Part shown: positions 21,389 to 32,055 of the stretch, in pieces
How the letters are laid out: each line of letters begins with the position of its first letter
How positions within the stretch are numbered: the first letter of the stretch is position 1
Assembly (NCBI GenBank): GCA_037953625.1
Contig: CM075652.1
Location: forward strand, 60,009,501 to 60,073,500
Reading direction: 5' to 3'
DNA: 64,000 nucleotides
DNA from: Crotalaria pallida
Taxonomy: Eukaryota > Streptophyta > Magnoliopsida > Fabales > Fabaceae
Program-made: the position numbers and the translations under genes
The notes under the pieces: generated by a model
What the model saw: the letters and a program-made list of their open reading frames with translations, nothing else
What the model was told of the DNA's origin: nothing
The model's database searches: none

Positions 21389-22306
21389 CTACATAATTAC
21401 AAAGAATCCACCAGGATCCCAAATTCTATAGGTTAATGCCCATGTGATGCAACAATAACAAGTTATTCCCACATCCCATGGGGCAACCCTTGGATGATGG
21501 TGGAGTAAGGAAGTTTCAAAAATAAGTTCAATCCCACCAGGGTCAAAAGGTGCATTCCTTACTCCATGCATCATCTTAGACAAGTTATTTCTTTTCCCAT
21601 TCATGAAAGTGTTAATTTCATGAATGAGGAAAACTACCTTTTCAGGCTCCCTATTGTTGAATAATGATTTAGATTGATTTTTAGATTTTTCATGAAAGAA
21701 CAGAGGTTGAATATAGTGGAAAAAATTTGAATCATCCAAGCATGCAATAGATTTGACCAAATTTTTAATTGCAAGAAATTCATCATGCAAGGGTGGATCA
21801 AATTTTTCTACCATATTCAAACCTTCTAAAGTTTTATTTCGGTCCTCTTCCTCAAACTTATTATGCACATTTTTCTCAATTTGCTCCTCCATGGGAGTTT
21901 CATCAATAGTCACATCCATCACCACCACTTTTTCCTCTTTTTGAAGAGAGTCAAAAATTGTTGGTGATGCTTGTAACTCTTCATCTAACGGCTTTGAAAT
22001 GTGTTCAACTTTAATTTCAAGGTTCCTTGAAGTGGAACCTTGAGTCGGGTAATAGGTTCTGACATCTTCAACAAATTCTTTAGTGTTTTGAACACATTTC
22101 TCAAAAGCTATTTCCCATGGAGCTTTTTCCACAGGAATTGGCTCCACATGAGACTTTAGTTTTTCAACTGAATTTTGTAATTTATCTAAAGCTATTTCAC
22201 ATGGGGCCTTCCTATCATTTATGTTTTGTGCATAATAGTATGGAGAATAGGGATCCGAAATAAATCCATCACAATCAAAATTATCATTAAAATAATAGTT
22301 AGACAT
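21389..22306 (-). CDS. Uncharacterised ORF of the Athila-like element
   Basis: 305 codons from the first true ATG (22306); the open frame continues upstream without another ATG. I do not recognise the product: no zinc knuckle, protease or polymerase motif is visible. It is charged and acidic, with an imperfect internal repeat (KAPCEIALDKLQNSVEKL and KAPWEIAFEKCVQNTKEF about 35 residues apart) and a possible helical, coiled-coil-like stretch of Glu/Lys in the middle. It sits where gag would be, directly after the primer-binding site, so it may be a diverged gag-like protein or acquired sequence. Confidence 0.55.
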   Translation of the reverse strand: MSNYYFNDNFDCDGFISDPYSPYYYAQNINDRKAPCEIALDKLQNSVEKLKSHVEPIPVEKAPWEIAFEKCVQNTKEFVEDVRTYYPTQGSTSRNLEIKVEHISKPLDEELQASPTIFDSLQKEEKVVVMDVTIDETPMEEQIEKNVHNKFEEEDRNKTLEGLNMVEKFDPPLHDEFLAIKNLVKSIACLDDSNFFHYIQPLFFHEKSKNQSKSLFNNREPEKVVFLIHEINTFMNGKRNNLSKMMHGVRNAPFDPGGIELIFETSLLHHHPRVAPWDVGITCYCCITWALTYRIWDPGGFFVIM

Positions 22307-22371
22307 GAAAAAGTACAAGTTACACAAATAATTACAAATAAGAACCGGACAAAATTAGAATCGAATTTCAA

Positions 22372-22389
22372 TCCCCGACAACGGCACCA
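22372..22389 (-). promoter_or_regulatory. Primer-binding site, tRNA-Asp type
   Basis: The minus strand reads TGGTGCCGTTGTCGGGGA six bases inside the LTR edge (22396). It is complementary, with two changes, to the 3' end of plant tRNA-Asp, the primer reported for Athila-type elements. Confidence 0.85.
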
Positions 22390-22395
22390 AAAACT

Positions 22396-23945
22396 TGTTG
22401 GCAATTCGGCAAGTGTACCGATCGCACAAGTAATAAAGAGTAAGTAAAATTATCGTTCCACTCGGGGATTGCAAATTGTTTCTAATTTCTTTCACCTAAT
22501 TGCAATTACTATGTATAACTTGTTTGGATTTAGAGTTAAGAGAGAGGAATGTAGAATTAAGGTATGAAACAATTCAGAAACTAAAAAGGAATTAGAAGTA
22601 AATATGGAAAAGGTTAGGAATTTGGTTTCATTGTAGGATCAGGTTATTAATTATGAAAATATGTTTTCCAATAAATCAAAAACTCCAGAAACAATAAAAG
22701 CTAGATCCCTCATGGCAATTATGTTTCTTACTAAACTTTACCTCTTAATCCCTTAAGTGAGTTCTAATTTATAAGAGTTATACAATTATCCAAAAGTATT
22801 CCTACGAGTTGAATAATTATATTGTTTGGTTGAAAGGCCTAATCTTAATCCTAATTTTCCAATTAAGGTTCAGATTACCAAATCAAAACATAAAGTGATC
22901 AATTCTATGAATTGTAATTAAAACACAACCAAGCAATTGATTTGAAAGGAAAAACATTAATTCATAAATAAACATCCAAATTAAGATCCATACAAATCCA
23001 CCTTATTCCTAACAAGAGGTTCAATTATACATATTTAAAGAAGAAGAAGGAATGAAATAAACTAATCATCATAGACAATAATCAATTTACTCCCCAGAGA
23101 TCTTCAATCTTCAAGTGGATTCCTCCAGCAATGTTGATCTTCAATCCTTGTGCCTTGCTTCCTTGCTCTCAATTGCATAACAGCATCTCTTCTCTAATCC
23201 TAATTCTATTCTAATCTTATTTGGCTCTGAAAAGTCTACCAAACCTAAAGGAAAAACCTATATTTAAAGTCTAAAACTAATCCTAATTGAATTGATATGA
23301 TAATATCCTATTAGAATAATCTAATCTTTAATAATCTTATCTACAAATAGAATTTATTATTAAAATCCTTCTAAATCCCGTATTTGTGTCTGACAGAAAC
23401 TTCGGCACTGATTTTGACCCCCAAGATGGACGAATTTGACCAAGGCTATTTCTGGCAAAGTTGTAGATATTTTCCTTAGCTTTAAAATGATACTTAGATC
23501 GCCTCATTTGGATAAGCATAGCTCAAGTTATGATCAAAATACCGAACAACGTCACTTTCACGCACTTTGCGCGCCTGGGCGTGCAGACCACCACGCCGGG
23601 GCACGCTATGTCTGATGCCCCATAAATTACCGCTGCAAGCGCGCCTGGGCGCGCATATCCCGCGCCTGGGCGTGCTGAGGAATTTTCGACTCCGTTTCTC
23701 TCCGTTTTTGTGTCATTTTCAAGGTCTTCTTAGGTTCTTTTCAGCTCCAATAATATTTTCTCCAAATAAAGCTCCGAAATACCTTAAACATACCCAAAAC
23801 GGATCAAAACGTTCAAAGGATTCTAATAAACTAAAAATTCCTAAAACTAATATAAAATACCTATATTTACAAGAGAAACAAGCCAAAACCATAGCAAAAG
23901 GAAGTGAAATTAAGCTCTAAAACATCATATGTTAGACCTTCATCA
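22396..23945 (-). repeat. 5' LTR of the Athila-like element
   Basis: 1550 bp; the longer LTR of the pair. Contains the GC-rich palindromic block at 23569-23676. The rightmost bases ...CTTCATCA abut the TSD ctcat. Confidence 0.9.
23569..23676. repeat. GC-rich GCGCGCCTGGGCGYGC block
   Basis: Three copies of a near-palindromic word (GCGCGCCTGGGCGTGC, GCGCGCCTGGGCGCGC, CGCGCCTGGGCGTGC) lie in a CpG-rich island within strongly AT-rich DNA. Confidence 0.9.
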
Positions 23946-23950
23946 CTCAT

Positions 23951-24061
23951 TCTAGAAGAATTGTTCGATTTTTTTTTTTGTAAATTACTTTGTATTTTTT
24001 ATGAGGTATTATTATTTCATTTTATTTTGTCTTTTGCTCATTTGTTCATTAATATGAATTA

Positions 24062-24104
<43 letters not shown>

Positions 24105-24406
24105 ATTTCTAGTGTAGGTTAAGAGAGTAAAAAGGTAACGTTAAAATACTTTTTTAAAATTTTAAAAAAAATGTAATTCTTTTTCTTAATTGTGTTAATG
24201 GTTAAATATAACTTATAAATAAAATCAGAAAAAGACATTGCAACAAAATTAAGTAAATTGAATATACCATATTATTTTAATAAGAATAATGTTCCTAAAA
24301 GTATTAAAGCTTATCTCCTTAATTCACTTATATAATGACATATCACATATTAGTCAATTTTTTTAGAAGCTTTTTCCTTTTCGAAAATTCCAAAATCGGT
24401 GAATCT
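23951..24406. other. AT-rich spacer with (AT)n
   Basis: Resumes the sequence interrupted by the Athila-like element. Includes an AT dinucleotide run at about 24061-24102. No gene. Confidence 0.6.
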
Positions 24407-26874
24407 TGTAACATCCCTAATTTTGAATTTAAGTCTAATTAATATGGTAATAGGCTTAGGGTGAAAAGAATGATAAAAACTAAATTAGAACTGGTAATTT
24501 TAGAAGAGTCATTTAAGAATTTAAGACATAAAACATTGGGAAAAATTAGAAATAAAAGATTTAAAACTCCAAAAGAAAATTCCACCGTTGGGTATGAAGA
24601 ATAGGATTTTAGAAAACTTGCTTTAAAATCTGAGCAAAATCCGACGAGTAACGAAGAAGTTATAGTGTTTTGAAGACAAGAAAATTATAAAAGAAAATTA
24701 ATCAGATGCGTACGCCTAAGCGCGCCAGAGCGAGAGTCTGATCCGCTGAAGCGCGCCCAAGCGCGAGTCTGATTTGCTGAAGCGCGCTGGCTCGTAGTTG
24801 CCAGACAGTGAGGGATGCAAAATGGAGCCTAAACCACCAAGGCGCGCCCAAGCGCGGCTGACGCACCAGACTGGTGCGCCAAAAATCAAGCCACCAGACG
24901 CACCACGAGCGCACGCGTCAGAGTTGGTTACTCTCAGCCACACATTTTTGGCTTCCTAAGCAAGCCAATAAATCACAACCACATATCCTTTCCTCCTGGG
25001 CAAGAAACACGAAAATAAGCAACAAAACAACAACAAACACAAAACATATCACATCTTATCATCTTTCCCTTTTTGCTCTCTTGGAACCAAGGGCAAGCAT
25101 CATCATCAACATCAAATAAACCCTAGAAAATCAAGATCACCATCATCAACCATTGTCATCATCAAGATAATATCAAGAACATAAGCCAAGAACCACCCCA
25201 CTACTTTCCCTCAAAGTCGTGACCCCCCCTCTTCTCCAATGGTTACCAAGCTTCAAAACTATGGAGATTCTCACATGTGCATGCCTCCATCTCAAGAGCA
25301 AGTAAAGTCAAGCTCACACCCTCCTTCACAATCCTCAATTGACAAGGCTCCTTTTCATCTCATTGTTGCTTGGCTAAGATACATCAAGAGGTTCAAGGGC
25401 TTAAGGTTGTAAGGAGCTAGGATAAAACAAGCTAGAGTACAAGTCTCCTTATCTCTCATCACTCTTGAGGTAAGGGGGTGGGTGTTGGCTTGTTCTAGAA
25501 AAGGGTCTCTAATTAGTTATAATGATTTGCTAGGATTTATATGTTTAGAGTAGTGATTAGGAAACCCTAACATAGAGAATAATGATACTATTTTGATTAG
25601 GTAAATAAATGAAATGAACCCTAGATAATGCTAGTGATTATATATATAGGTTAAGTGTCAAATGTGGATATAAATGCTTGAAATGATGACTATGAACTTG
25701 TGATGATATTTGTAGATATTTGAGTGTTTGATAATTGATAATTGCTATGTTGGTATATAATAATGGCCATGTATGTGAATATGTTTAATTGAGACATAGG
25801 CTAAAATTAGAGGGAAATGCAGTGGAATTGATCAGTGGGGACACCGGCACACTAGGTACCCTGCTAGGTGTTCCAAGTGTCCCATTAGGACTAATTGACC
25901 GTTAGGCTAATCACTCATTAGGTCCAAACGCCTCATTAGGCGTCAGTGTACCCGATGGATCAATTTGTTGCTAAATAAAATGGAATAGAGTATGGACTAG
26001 AGCTATAGGAAATGAACTGAATAAATTAATAAGCATAGACCTAATGGATGATGCCTAATGGGTGCAAAAGTCCTGATGGGTGCATCGTAAAATCCCTAAT
26101 GAGTGTACCAATCGCCCTAGCAGGTGCAATCAAAATCCTAGTGGTGCAATTAAAGGAAAAGGATTAAAAGAGGAAAAATGGAATCACTATTGAATAATGA
26201 GATAGGAAATAGAATTAAGAATTGGATACAACTGAATGTGATTATGGTATATGATTTTGATGAATGTGCATTATGTGAATTAGTTGATAATTGTGCTTGG
26301 CTTAGTAGGTTATTATGTCTGATTAGAAACTGCTTTTCTATTTCATGTGCAATGCTCACCTCCTTACTAATTTTCATAGGTACTGAGATTGAGCTAGCAC
26401 AACCCCCAGCCGAGCAGGTGCACTCTCCCTTACAGGGAGAGTAGATTGTAGTTGATTAGGACATGGCTATGTCCTGGGCCTTTTAATGTCATGATGTGAT
26501 TCATTTTTGTTGTATATAATGTAAATATAACTTTTGGGTGGGCCCTGGACAACTCCTTTTGGGAAAGGAGTCTTTTTGGGAAAATACGGTTTCCATAACT
26601 TGTTAAATATGCTGCTAACTCTGACTCTGATGTGATATATGCGATGTGAATAGTGCATGGTGATGCACAAAGTTATGTTTTAGCTCTGCTGGCTTTTGAA
26701 TGATCTGAATATTCTATTTTGAAACAAGTAGCAGGACAAACTAAATTTTGGGAAAGCTAAATAAACAAAGGAAACTCCGTCCGTTTGTTTGGAGATTTTT
26801 ATAAATTATTTAAGCTAAAAATAAAATTTTAAGTCACTATTTCTATTAAGGTTAATTATAAATAGGGTGTTACA
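24407..26874 (+). mobile_element. Solo LTR, same superfamily as the one at 3829
   Basis: A 2468-bp block starts TGTAACATCCC, ends GGGTGTTACA and is flanked by the exact 5-bp repeat aatct (24402-24406, 26875-26879). It shares termini and the central block ('agtggggacaccggcacact', 'ctaggtgttcc') with 3829-6855. Hairpin-forming words include CTCTCCC-TTACA-GGGAGAG near 26405-26443 and ACTCCTTT-TGGG-AAAGGAGT near 26550. No coding domain. Confidence 0.9.
24708..24926. repeat. GC-rich AAGCGCGCCCAAGCGCG block in the solo LTR
   Basis: Repeated AAGCGCGCC(C/A)(A/G)AGCG words in a 200-bp CpG-rich island near the start of the LTR. Similar in kind to 23569-23676 although the LTR families differ. Confidence 0.85.
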
Positions 26875-28262
26875 AATCTCCTTCAACCTCGTCTCCATGA
26901 AACCAACATCCTCAATCTTTAGATTTACACTAAAATCTCTATAAATTAATAATTTGATAATCACATAATTTTATTATTTTAAAAGATTTTAATTAATTGA
27001 TAAATTAATAATTTATTAATTTTTAAAGAGATTTTTTTCGATGCAACAAACCTATATTATTCGTTATGTATAAAACATATATATTGTATTGACTAATTGA
27101 ATGATGTTCATATACAATGTGACTAATTAAATATGATACATCCCCTAAAAAACAAAGTTCACTAATAGTACATAGTACTAATTAAAACATAATACAAGTT
27201 CATGTGTGATAAGGAAATCAAACACTATATGAACAACGCTAAACATTCTTAATTAGTCAATCCAAATCAAAACCAATCAATCAAGGCTTCATGTAACACA
27301 GGGATTGTCACAAGAATCGATCCTTTATAACCTAAAAATTAGAAACATAGGGAGTGAGACATTATAATATAATCTAGTCTAAGTAATAGTATTTGATGAA
27401 AACTAAAACTAGTATACAATAATCCTTAGCATCATCACAATCAATAAATCACAATCATACATAAACGATATGCATATGATGCATGCTTTCTCATAACTCA
27501 ATTCCGAATGTAATGCATGAGTTCGCTTTCAATTTTTTATATACCGTTCTCTTAGTATGTCCCTTGTAATAAATGGTTTTGTTCTTCATCATTTCATAAC
27601 CTTATTTCTAGCAAATATATTTGTTCTTCATCACGAGAAATATAAGATAGATACAGAAATTAGGTCTACGTGTGCACGCGCCCGGCTTCTCACCAATGGT
27701 ATAACATTCGCCCACTAGCACGAGGTGTTATACAATCTTGCATGCAAATTAGGCTTACGTGTCTGGGCACCCGGCTTCTCCCCGGTGGTGTAACATGCGT
27801 CCATGCTACACAAATTTATTTCCTTCCTTTCTATCTGATATCCTTGTCCGCTTCTCACGGACTATTATTTCCTTTTCCTTTCTATTTGATACTTCCATTC
27901 TTTTCATCTTTTCCATTTATTTCTCTATATTTGTCTCTTACAAGTACGTACTCAACTATCCATGGAATGCAATGTAATTCAGTATTTATTTTTCATCTTT
28001 GTTTATTAGGAACCCTTGGACACAAAGAAAGTATTTATTAGATTCATAAATATCCTTTTGTATCATTCTCATCTCATAATTCTGCAACTTTGTCGTGGAT
28101 AATCGGTTATGCTATTAGCTGAACCAAATATCTATGTTTTTTTGTTCTTTCCTTCATTGTAATTTGGCACAATAACCGGTTATGACTCCTCGATAACCAA
28201 TTATGCTATCACTTCTAGCATAAACACTTACTTTTTCTTTAGGATCTAGATAATTCTTTCTT
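26875..28262. other. Unresolved repeat-like DNA
   Basis: No intact gene. Holds an imperfect tandem duplication (27661-27711 and 27750-27799, both with 'acgtgt...cccggcttctc' and 'taacat'), and TAACCGGTTA-like palindromes at 28100, 28173 and 28194. The palindromes suggest an old LTR on the minus strand extending to about 30450. A 123-codon frame at 27670 has no recognisable motif. Confidence 0.4.
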
Positions 28263-28705
28263 GAGTTAATAGTAATATAGATCCCCAAAAGATACCTGTG
28301 GAATCAGTTAGGTCTCTGAAAGATTTGTGGAATCTCAAACCCCCGAAAGATCATTTTGGAATCAGTTAGGTCCCTGAATGATTTGTGGAATCTCTTAAAC
28401 CCTTCAAAAATCAATTTGGCATCACGTTAGTCCCCCCATGAGGAACCTAACAAAATCCTATGTGGCACGTTAAATGCTTTGTTGGCCCAAACGTGACACC
28501 TTCTTAACAGTTCAACATGGCATTAGGGGCAACAAAGAATTTAATGTGCCACATAAGATGTCGTTAGGTCCCTCCTGACAAAATTGGATGGGGGATTAAT
28601 GTGACGCCAAATTGATCTTTGGAGAGTTTAAGAGATTCCACAAATCTTTCAAGGACCTAACTGATTCCACGGGTATCTTTTGGGGATCTGTGTTACTATT
28701 AACTC
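28263..28705. mobile_element. Palindromic MITE, complete copy
   Basis: About 440 bp folding on itself: the left arm 'gagttaatagtaatatagat', then 'ccccaaaagatacc' and 'gaatcagttaggtc', is mirrored at the right end by 'gacctaactgattcc', 'ggtatcttttgggg' and 'atctgtgttactattaactc'. The left arm contains a partial internal duplication. No coding region and no clear target duplication, so the superfamily is open; long inverted ends would fit a Mutator-like MITE. Confidence 0.8.
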
Positions 28706-29172
28706 TTATTTCTTTGTTCCAAGGATTCAAGCCATCATGTAATACTTATTCATTCATGAACATTTGTTAATAGGCCATTCATATCATTTATCCACAATAA
28801 ACTTATCAAACAATCAATCGTAGTAATATGATCTTCATATCATATCATTTTTGCTTTATTCATATCATGATTCAAGTAACTCAATCATAATCATTTAATA
28901 ATCATATCAATTCAACAACTACATGTTTCGTATATTTAATCCAATTCACAACATCATTACACATTCACTTCATATGCCAATTACTTTTAACAATCAGTTG
29001 TCATATTTCATATAGCTCCATTATAATCAACTTCACAATATTATTCAATTCACTTTCATATTTATGTTCAAGGATTCATTCATTCATTCATCTTTAAGGA
29101 TATTATTTTATTCAATTTTAGAAATCATATCCAAATACTATTCTAGACTAAAGGTAATGACTCCTCCCTTAC
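28706..29172. other. AT-rich spacer, nothing recognised
   Basis: Low-complexity 'attca/atcat' DNA without frames or repeat ends. Confidence 0.4.
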
Positions 29173-29180
29173 CTTAAAGG

Positions 29181-29902
29181 CAGTGGCGGAGGATGATTAA
29201 AAGTTGAGAGGGTGCAGCAATAAATAGTATCACAATTTAAAATAATAATAATAATAATAATAAATTTGGGAAGTTAAATTTTGAGTATTTTATACTCCTT
29301 CCGGTCTCTAATATAAGCACCATTTGACCAATTTCACTCCCTTTAAGAAAGTTAGTTAATATTGTTAGTGGTATTGAAAATGTAAATATTTGGTATACAT
29401 TTTCAAAAGTACCCCTATAATTATTATTGGAAATTTAAAAAGTGTTGAGTAAATAAGGGTGTTTGTGGAAAATAAGTAATTAATGTTATTGGAAATTGGA
29501 AATGAGACTTATATTAAGGACAAAAAAAAGTCTTCAAAAGGTGCTTATATATAGGACCGGATGGAGTATTACAATTTTAAACATAGTGATTAATGAGATG
29601 AATCGACTAAATGGCTAGTCACACAGTGATAATTCACAAATCACTTGTTCGAACCTCAAGTAAAATGGAAAGATTTGGCCATTTTTCATCTTTTTGTGAA
29701 AATAAAGTAAAAAAGCAAGTAAAACCTAAAAAAGAATGTATGTGGCCAGAATCGAACCCACATTCCACTATATTAACTCCAATCACTTTGCCATTACACC
29801 ACTTACAAACTAATGATAAAAATTACAAACAAGTAATATATACTTTCCAAAATCTCAGGGGGAGCAGGTGCTCCCACCTGCTCGTGAGATCCTCCGCCAA
29901 TG
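29181..29902. mobile_element. Non-autonomous hAT transposon
   Basis: The ends CAGTGGCGGAGGAT and ATCCTCCGCCAATG are inverted repeats with one mismatch. The exact 8-bp duplication cttaaagg flanks both sides (29173-29180, 29903-29910), the length typical of hAT elements. It has no transposase. It carries a nested MITE at 29293-29568 and a tRNA-like segment near 29743-29803. Confidence 0.9.
29293..29568 (+). mobile_element. MITE nested in the hAT element (family also at 36139)
   Basis: The ends TACTCCTTCCGGTC and GACCGGATGGAGTA are inverted repeats with a mismatch. Shares 'gttagtggtattgaaaatgt' and 'aagtgttga..taataagggtgtt' with 36139-36415 read on the opposite strand. Non-coding. Confidence 0.8.
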
Positions 29903-29910
29903 CTTAAAGG

Positions 29911-30609
29911 GGAGAATAGTGATTTAACTTCCTCTTGTCTTTGATTCTTATTCACTCCACTATCTGCTCCATGGCTTCTCTCTCAAGATTTCCAAGCCTT
30001 TCCTAGTTCTTTTGCTGGTTTTCTAATCTTTAAGGACTAGGTTTGTGTCTAGGGAGGGTTGTGAGGTTAGTTTGAGTGTGCAGGAGATGCTTAAGAGTTG
30101 GTCACACCCTAGCTAAACTCACTCCTTAAGCCTATTTATAGGTGTAGCTTCGGGGAAATATCCAAGATTTTTTCCCAAACCGCCATGAATCTCTAAGGTT
30201 TTCTTGAAATTTATGTAGATATAAAAAGTTATATCAACCATATAACCGATTATTTGGTTTAATTCTGGGCAAAATACAATGTCGTAACCGGTTACAAATT
30301 ACAACATAACCAGTCACACTAACCAGTTATAAACTTGTCCTGTGCCCAGAATCTTCCAGATTTCACTAGATAACCGGGTTATCGTCCTCTTGTAATTGGT
30401 TGTTGAAGGGTTTTGTCATAAAAATCACATGTTTAAATATATTTTTACTATTTTTAATTATTTTTAATTACTTCTTTAACATATATGGAATCCTAATTAT
30501 CAATTTGTATTACTCAAATCTTTCTTCTTAATCTTTAAGTTACCCAAAATTATTATATTTATTAATACTTAATATTTAAGTAATTTATTCTGATTCTTTC
30601 TTAGCACTT
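29911..30609. other. Unresolved; TAACCGGTTA-like palindromes
   Basis: No gene. Palindrome-like words at 30243 (TAACCGATTA), 30284 (TAACCGGTTA), 30307, 30320 and 30371. Together with 28100-28203 this may be a decayed LTR split by the MITE and the hAT element. Ends at the LINE target site. Confidence 0.4.
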
Positions 30610-30729
30610 AAGAAATAATTATCAAAAGTCTGTATATATAAGATTATTAAAAAACTCTCTCTCTCTCGCGACTGTACCCTAGGTGTCGCCACTGCTGTAC
30701 CCTAGGTGCCGCCGCCGTCTACTGCCGCA

Positions 30730-32055
30730 ATGGGCAAAAAGAGAGGGAGGCCTCCTAAAACCCCTTCTTCAACAAGTGTGCATGAACCGGTTACACCATC
30801 AAAGATTGATTTCTCACAACTTGATGAGGAAGACTTGGAAGATATTGAAAACTTAAGCCCCAAGCAAGCGGAACTATGGGTGCAGAAGATCGATATATTG
30901 AGAGCAAAGATTAAGGAGAAGGCGATCTCAACAGGGAACAAGGATTTGCAAGATGGGGAGGGAGATTCAATAATTCAGAAGGATCTGGCTACGAATCCTA
31001 AAATTGATTCAGTTCCAGATCAGGAGAAAGAAACCCCTAAGCAGCCTAATGTATTGGAGAAGTTTGATATAAGTAAATTGAGGAATGCAGGGGAGAAGCT
31101 ACAGTTTTACAAACCTGAACTGAAGGAAGGTGTGGCAGTAGGTAAAATAAACAATAATGATGTTGAGAAGAGTTGATATATTGGAAAAATGCTTTGGTCT
31201 GCTATGTCCTAGGAGCCAAACCCCCATTCCCTGTGATGAATGGTTACATCAGGAAAGTGTGGGGTGAACATGGAGTAGACAAGGTTTTGATGAATGCTGA
31301 TGGCACATTTATTGTAAGATTCAATAGTAGTGATGGAATGAATGATGTTTTAGACATAGGCCTGTTTCACTTTGATAGGAAACCTATAATAATTGCTCCT
31401 TGGACAGGGAAGCCTATGACTAGGGAATTTCTGGATAGAGTCTCTGTGTGGGTGCAATTGCCAAATTTAAACCTGAAGTATTGGGGGGCTGTGGCATTGG
31501 GCAAGATCTCCAGTTTGATTGGTACACCAATTATGGTGGACCAAGTTACAAAGGAAAGGAATAGAATCAACTATGCCAGGGTCCTTGTTGAGGTCAATCC
31601 TAAGGTGCTGCCTGATGAAATCTACTTTGAGGATGAGAAGGGTATTGTTATTAACCAGAAGGTAATATACGAATGGAAGCCAGTCCTTTGTGCAAGATGC
31701 TCTTCATATGGCCATGATTCTAAGATGTGCAGAAAGGGTGTTAAGCAACAATGGGTTCAGAAGAATAAGCCATCACAAAAGGACATTGATGAGGTGGTAA
31801 GTGCTGTTCAGACCCAGGAAGCTATTGCTAGAAAATATTGAAGGTACAAAGGCTGAGGCTGAAAATGTCCTAGAAGCTGCCACAGATAAAGGGAAAGAGA
31901 GACAACTAGATAGTGAAAAAGGAAGTGAACAGGCAGAGTCAATTGCTGAAGGGAATGAAGAAGGCTGGATTCCAGTTCAAACTAGGAGCAAAGCACATAA
32001 TATGAGCAAGGTTTTGTTGAGAGGGTCAACCTCAAAGCAAAGACATGATGGATAA
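30730..32055 (+). pseudogene. LINE ORF1, DUF4283/zinc-knuckle protein, two frameshifts
   Basis: Starts at ATG 30730; the open frame begins earlier but only with GTG. The N-terminus KKRGRPPK is an AT-hook-like basic motif. The frame stops at 31174-31176, while the DUF4283-type domain (from WKNALVCYVLGA to the YARVLVEV region) continues in the next frame from about 31173 to 31841, ending in a C-x2-C-x4-H-x4-C knuckle (CARCSSYGHDSKMC). The tail returns to the first frame from about 31801 to 32055 and overlaps ORF2 by 11 bases. In plant L1 elements ORF1 binds element RNA. Two compensating indels are inferred, so no complete protein is made. Confidence 0.85.

Larger units (their letters stand above)
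18586..23945 (-). mobile_element. Athila/Tat-like non-autonomous LTR retrotransposon
   Basis: Two long direct repeats (18586-19869 and 22396-23945) flank a 2.5-kb interior. The 5-bp target duplication ctcat is at 18581-18585 and 23946-23950. Read on the minus strand the LTR runs TGATGAAGG...AACA. Next to the right-hand LTR is a primer-binding site complementary to tRNA-Asp, which fixes the minus orientation and suggests the Athila/Tat group. The interior holds only one uncharacterised ORF; no protease, reverse transcriptase or integrase is present, so it must have been moved in trans. Confidence 0.9.
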
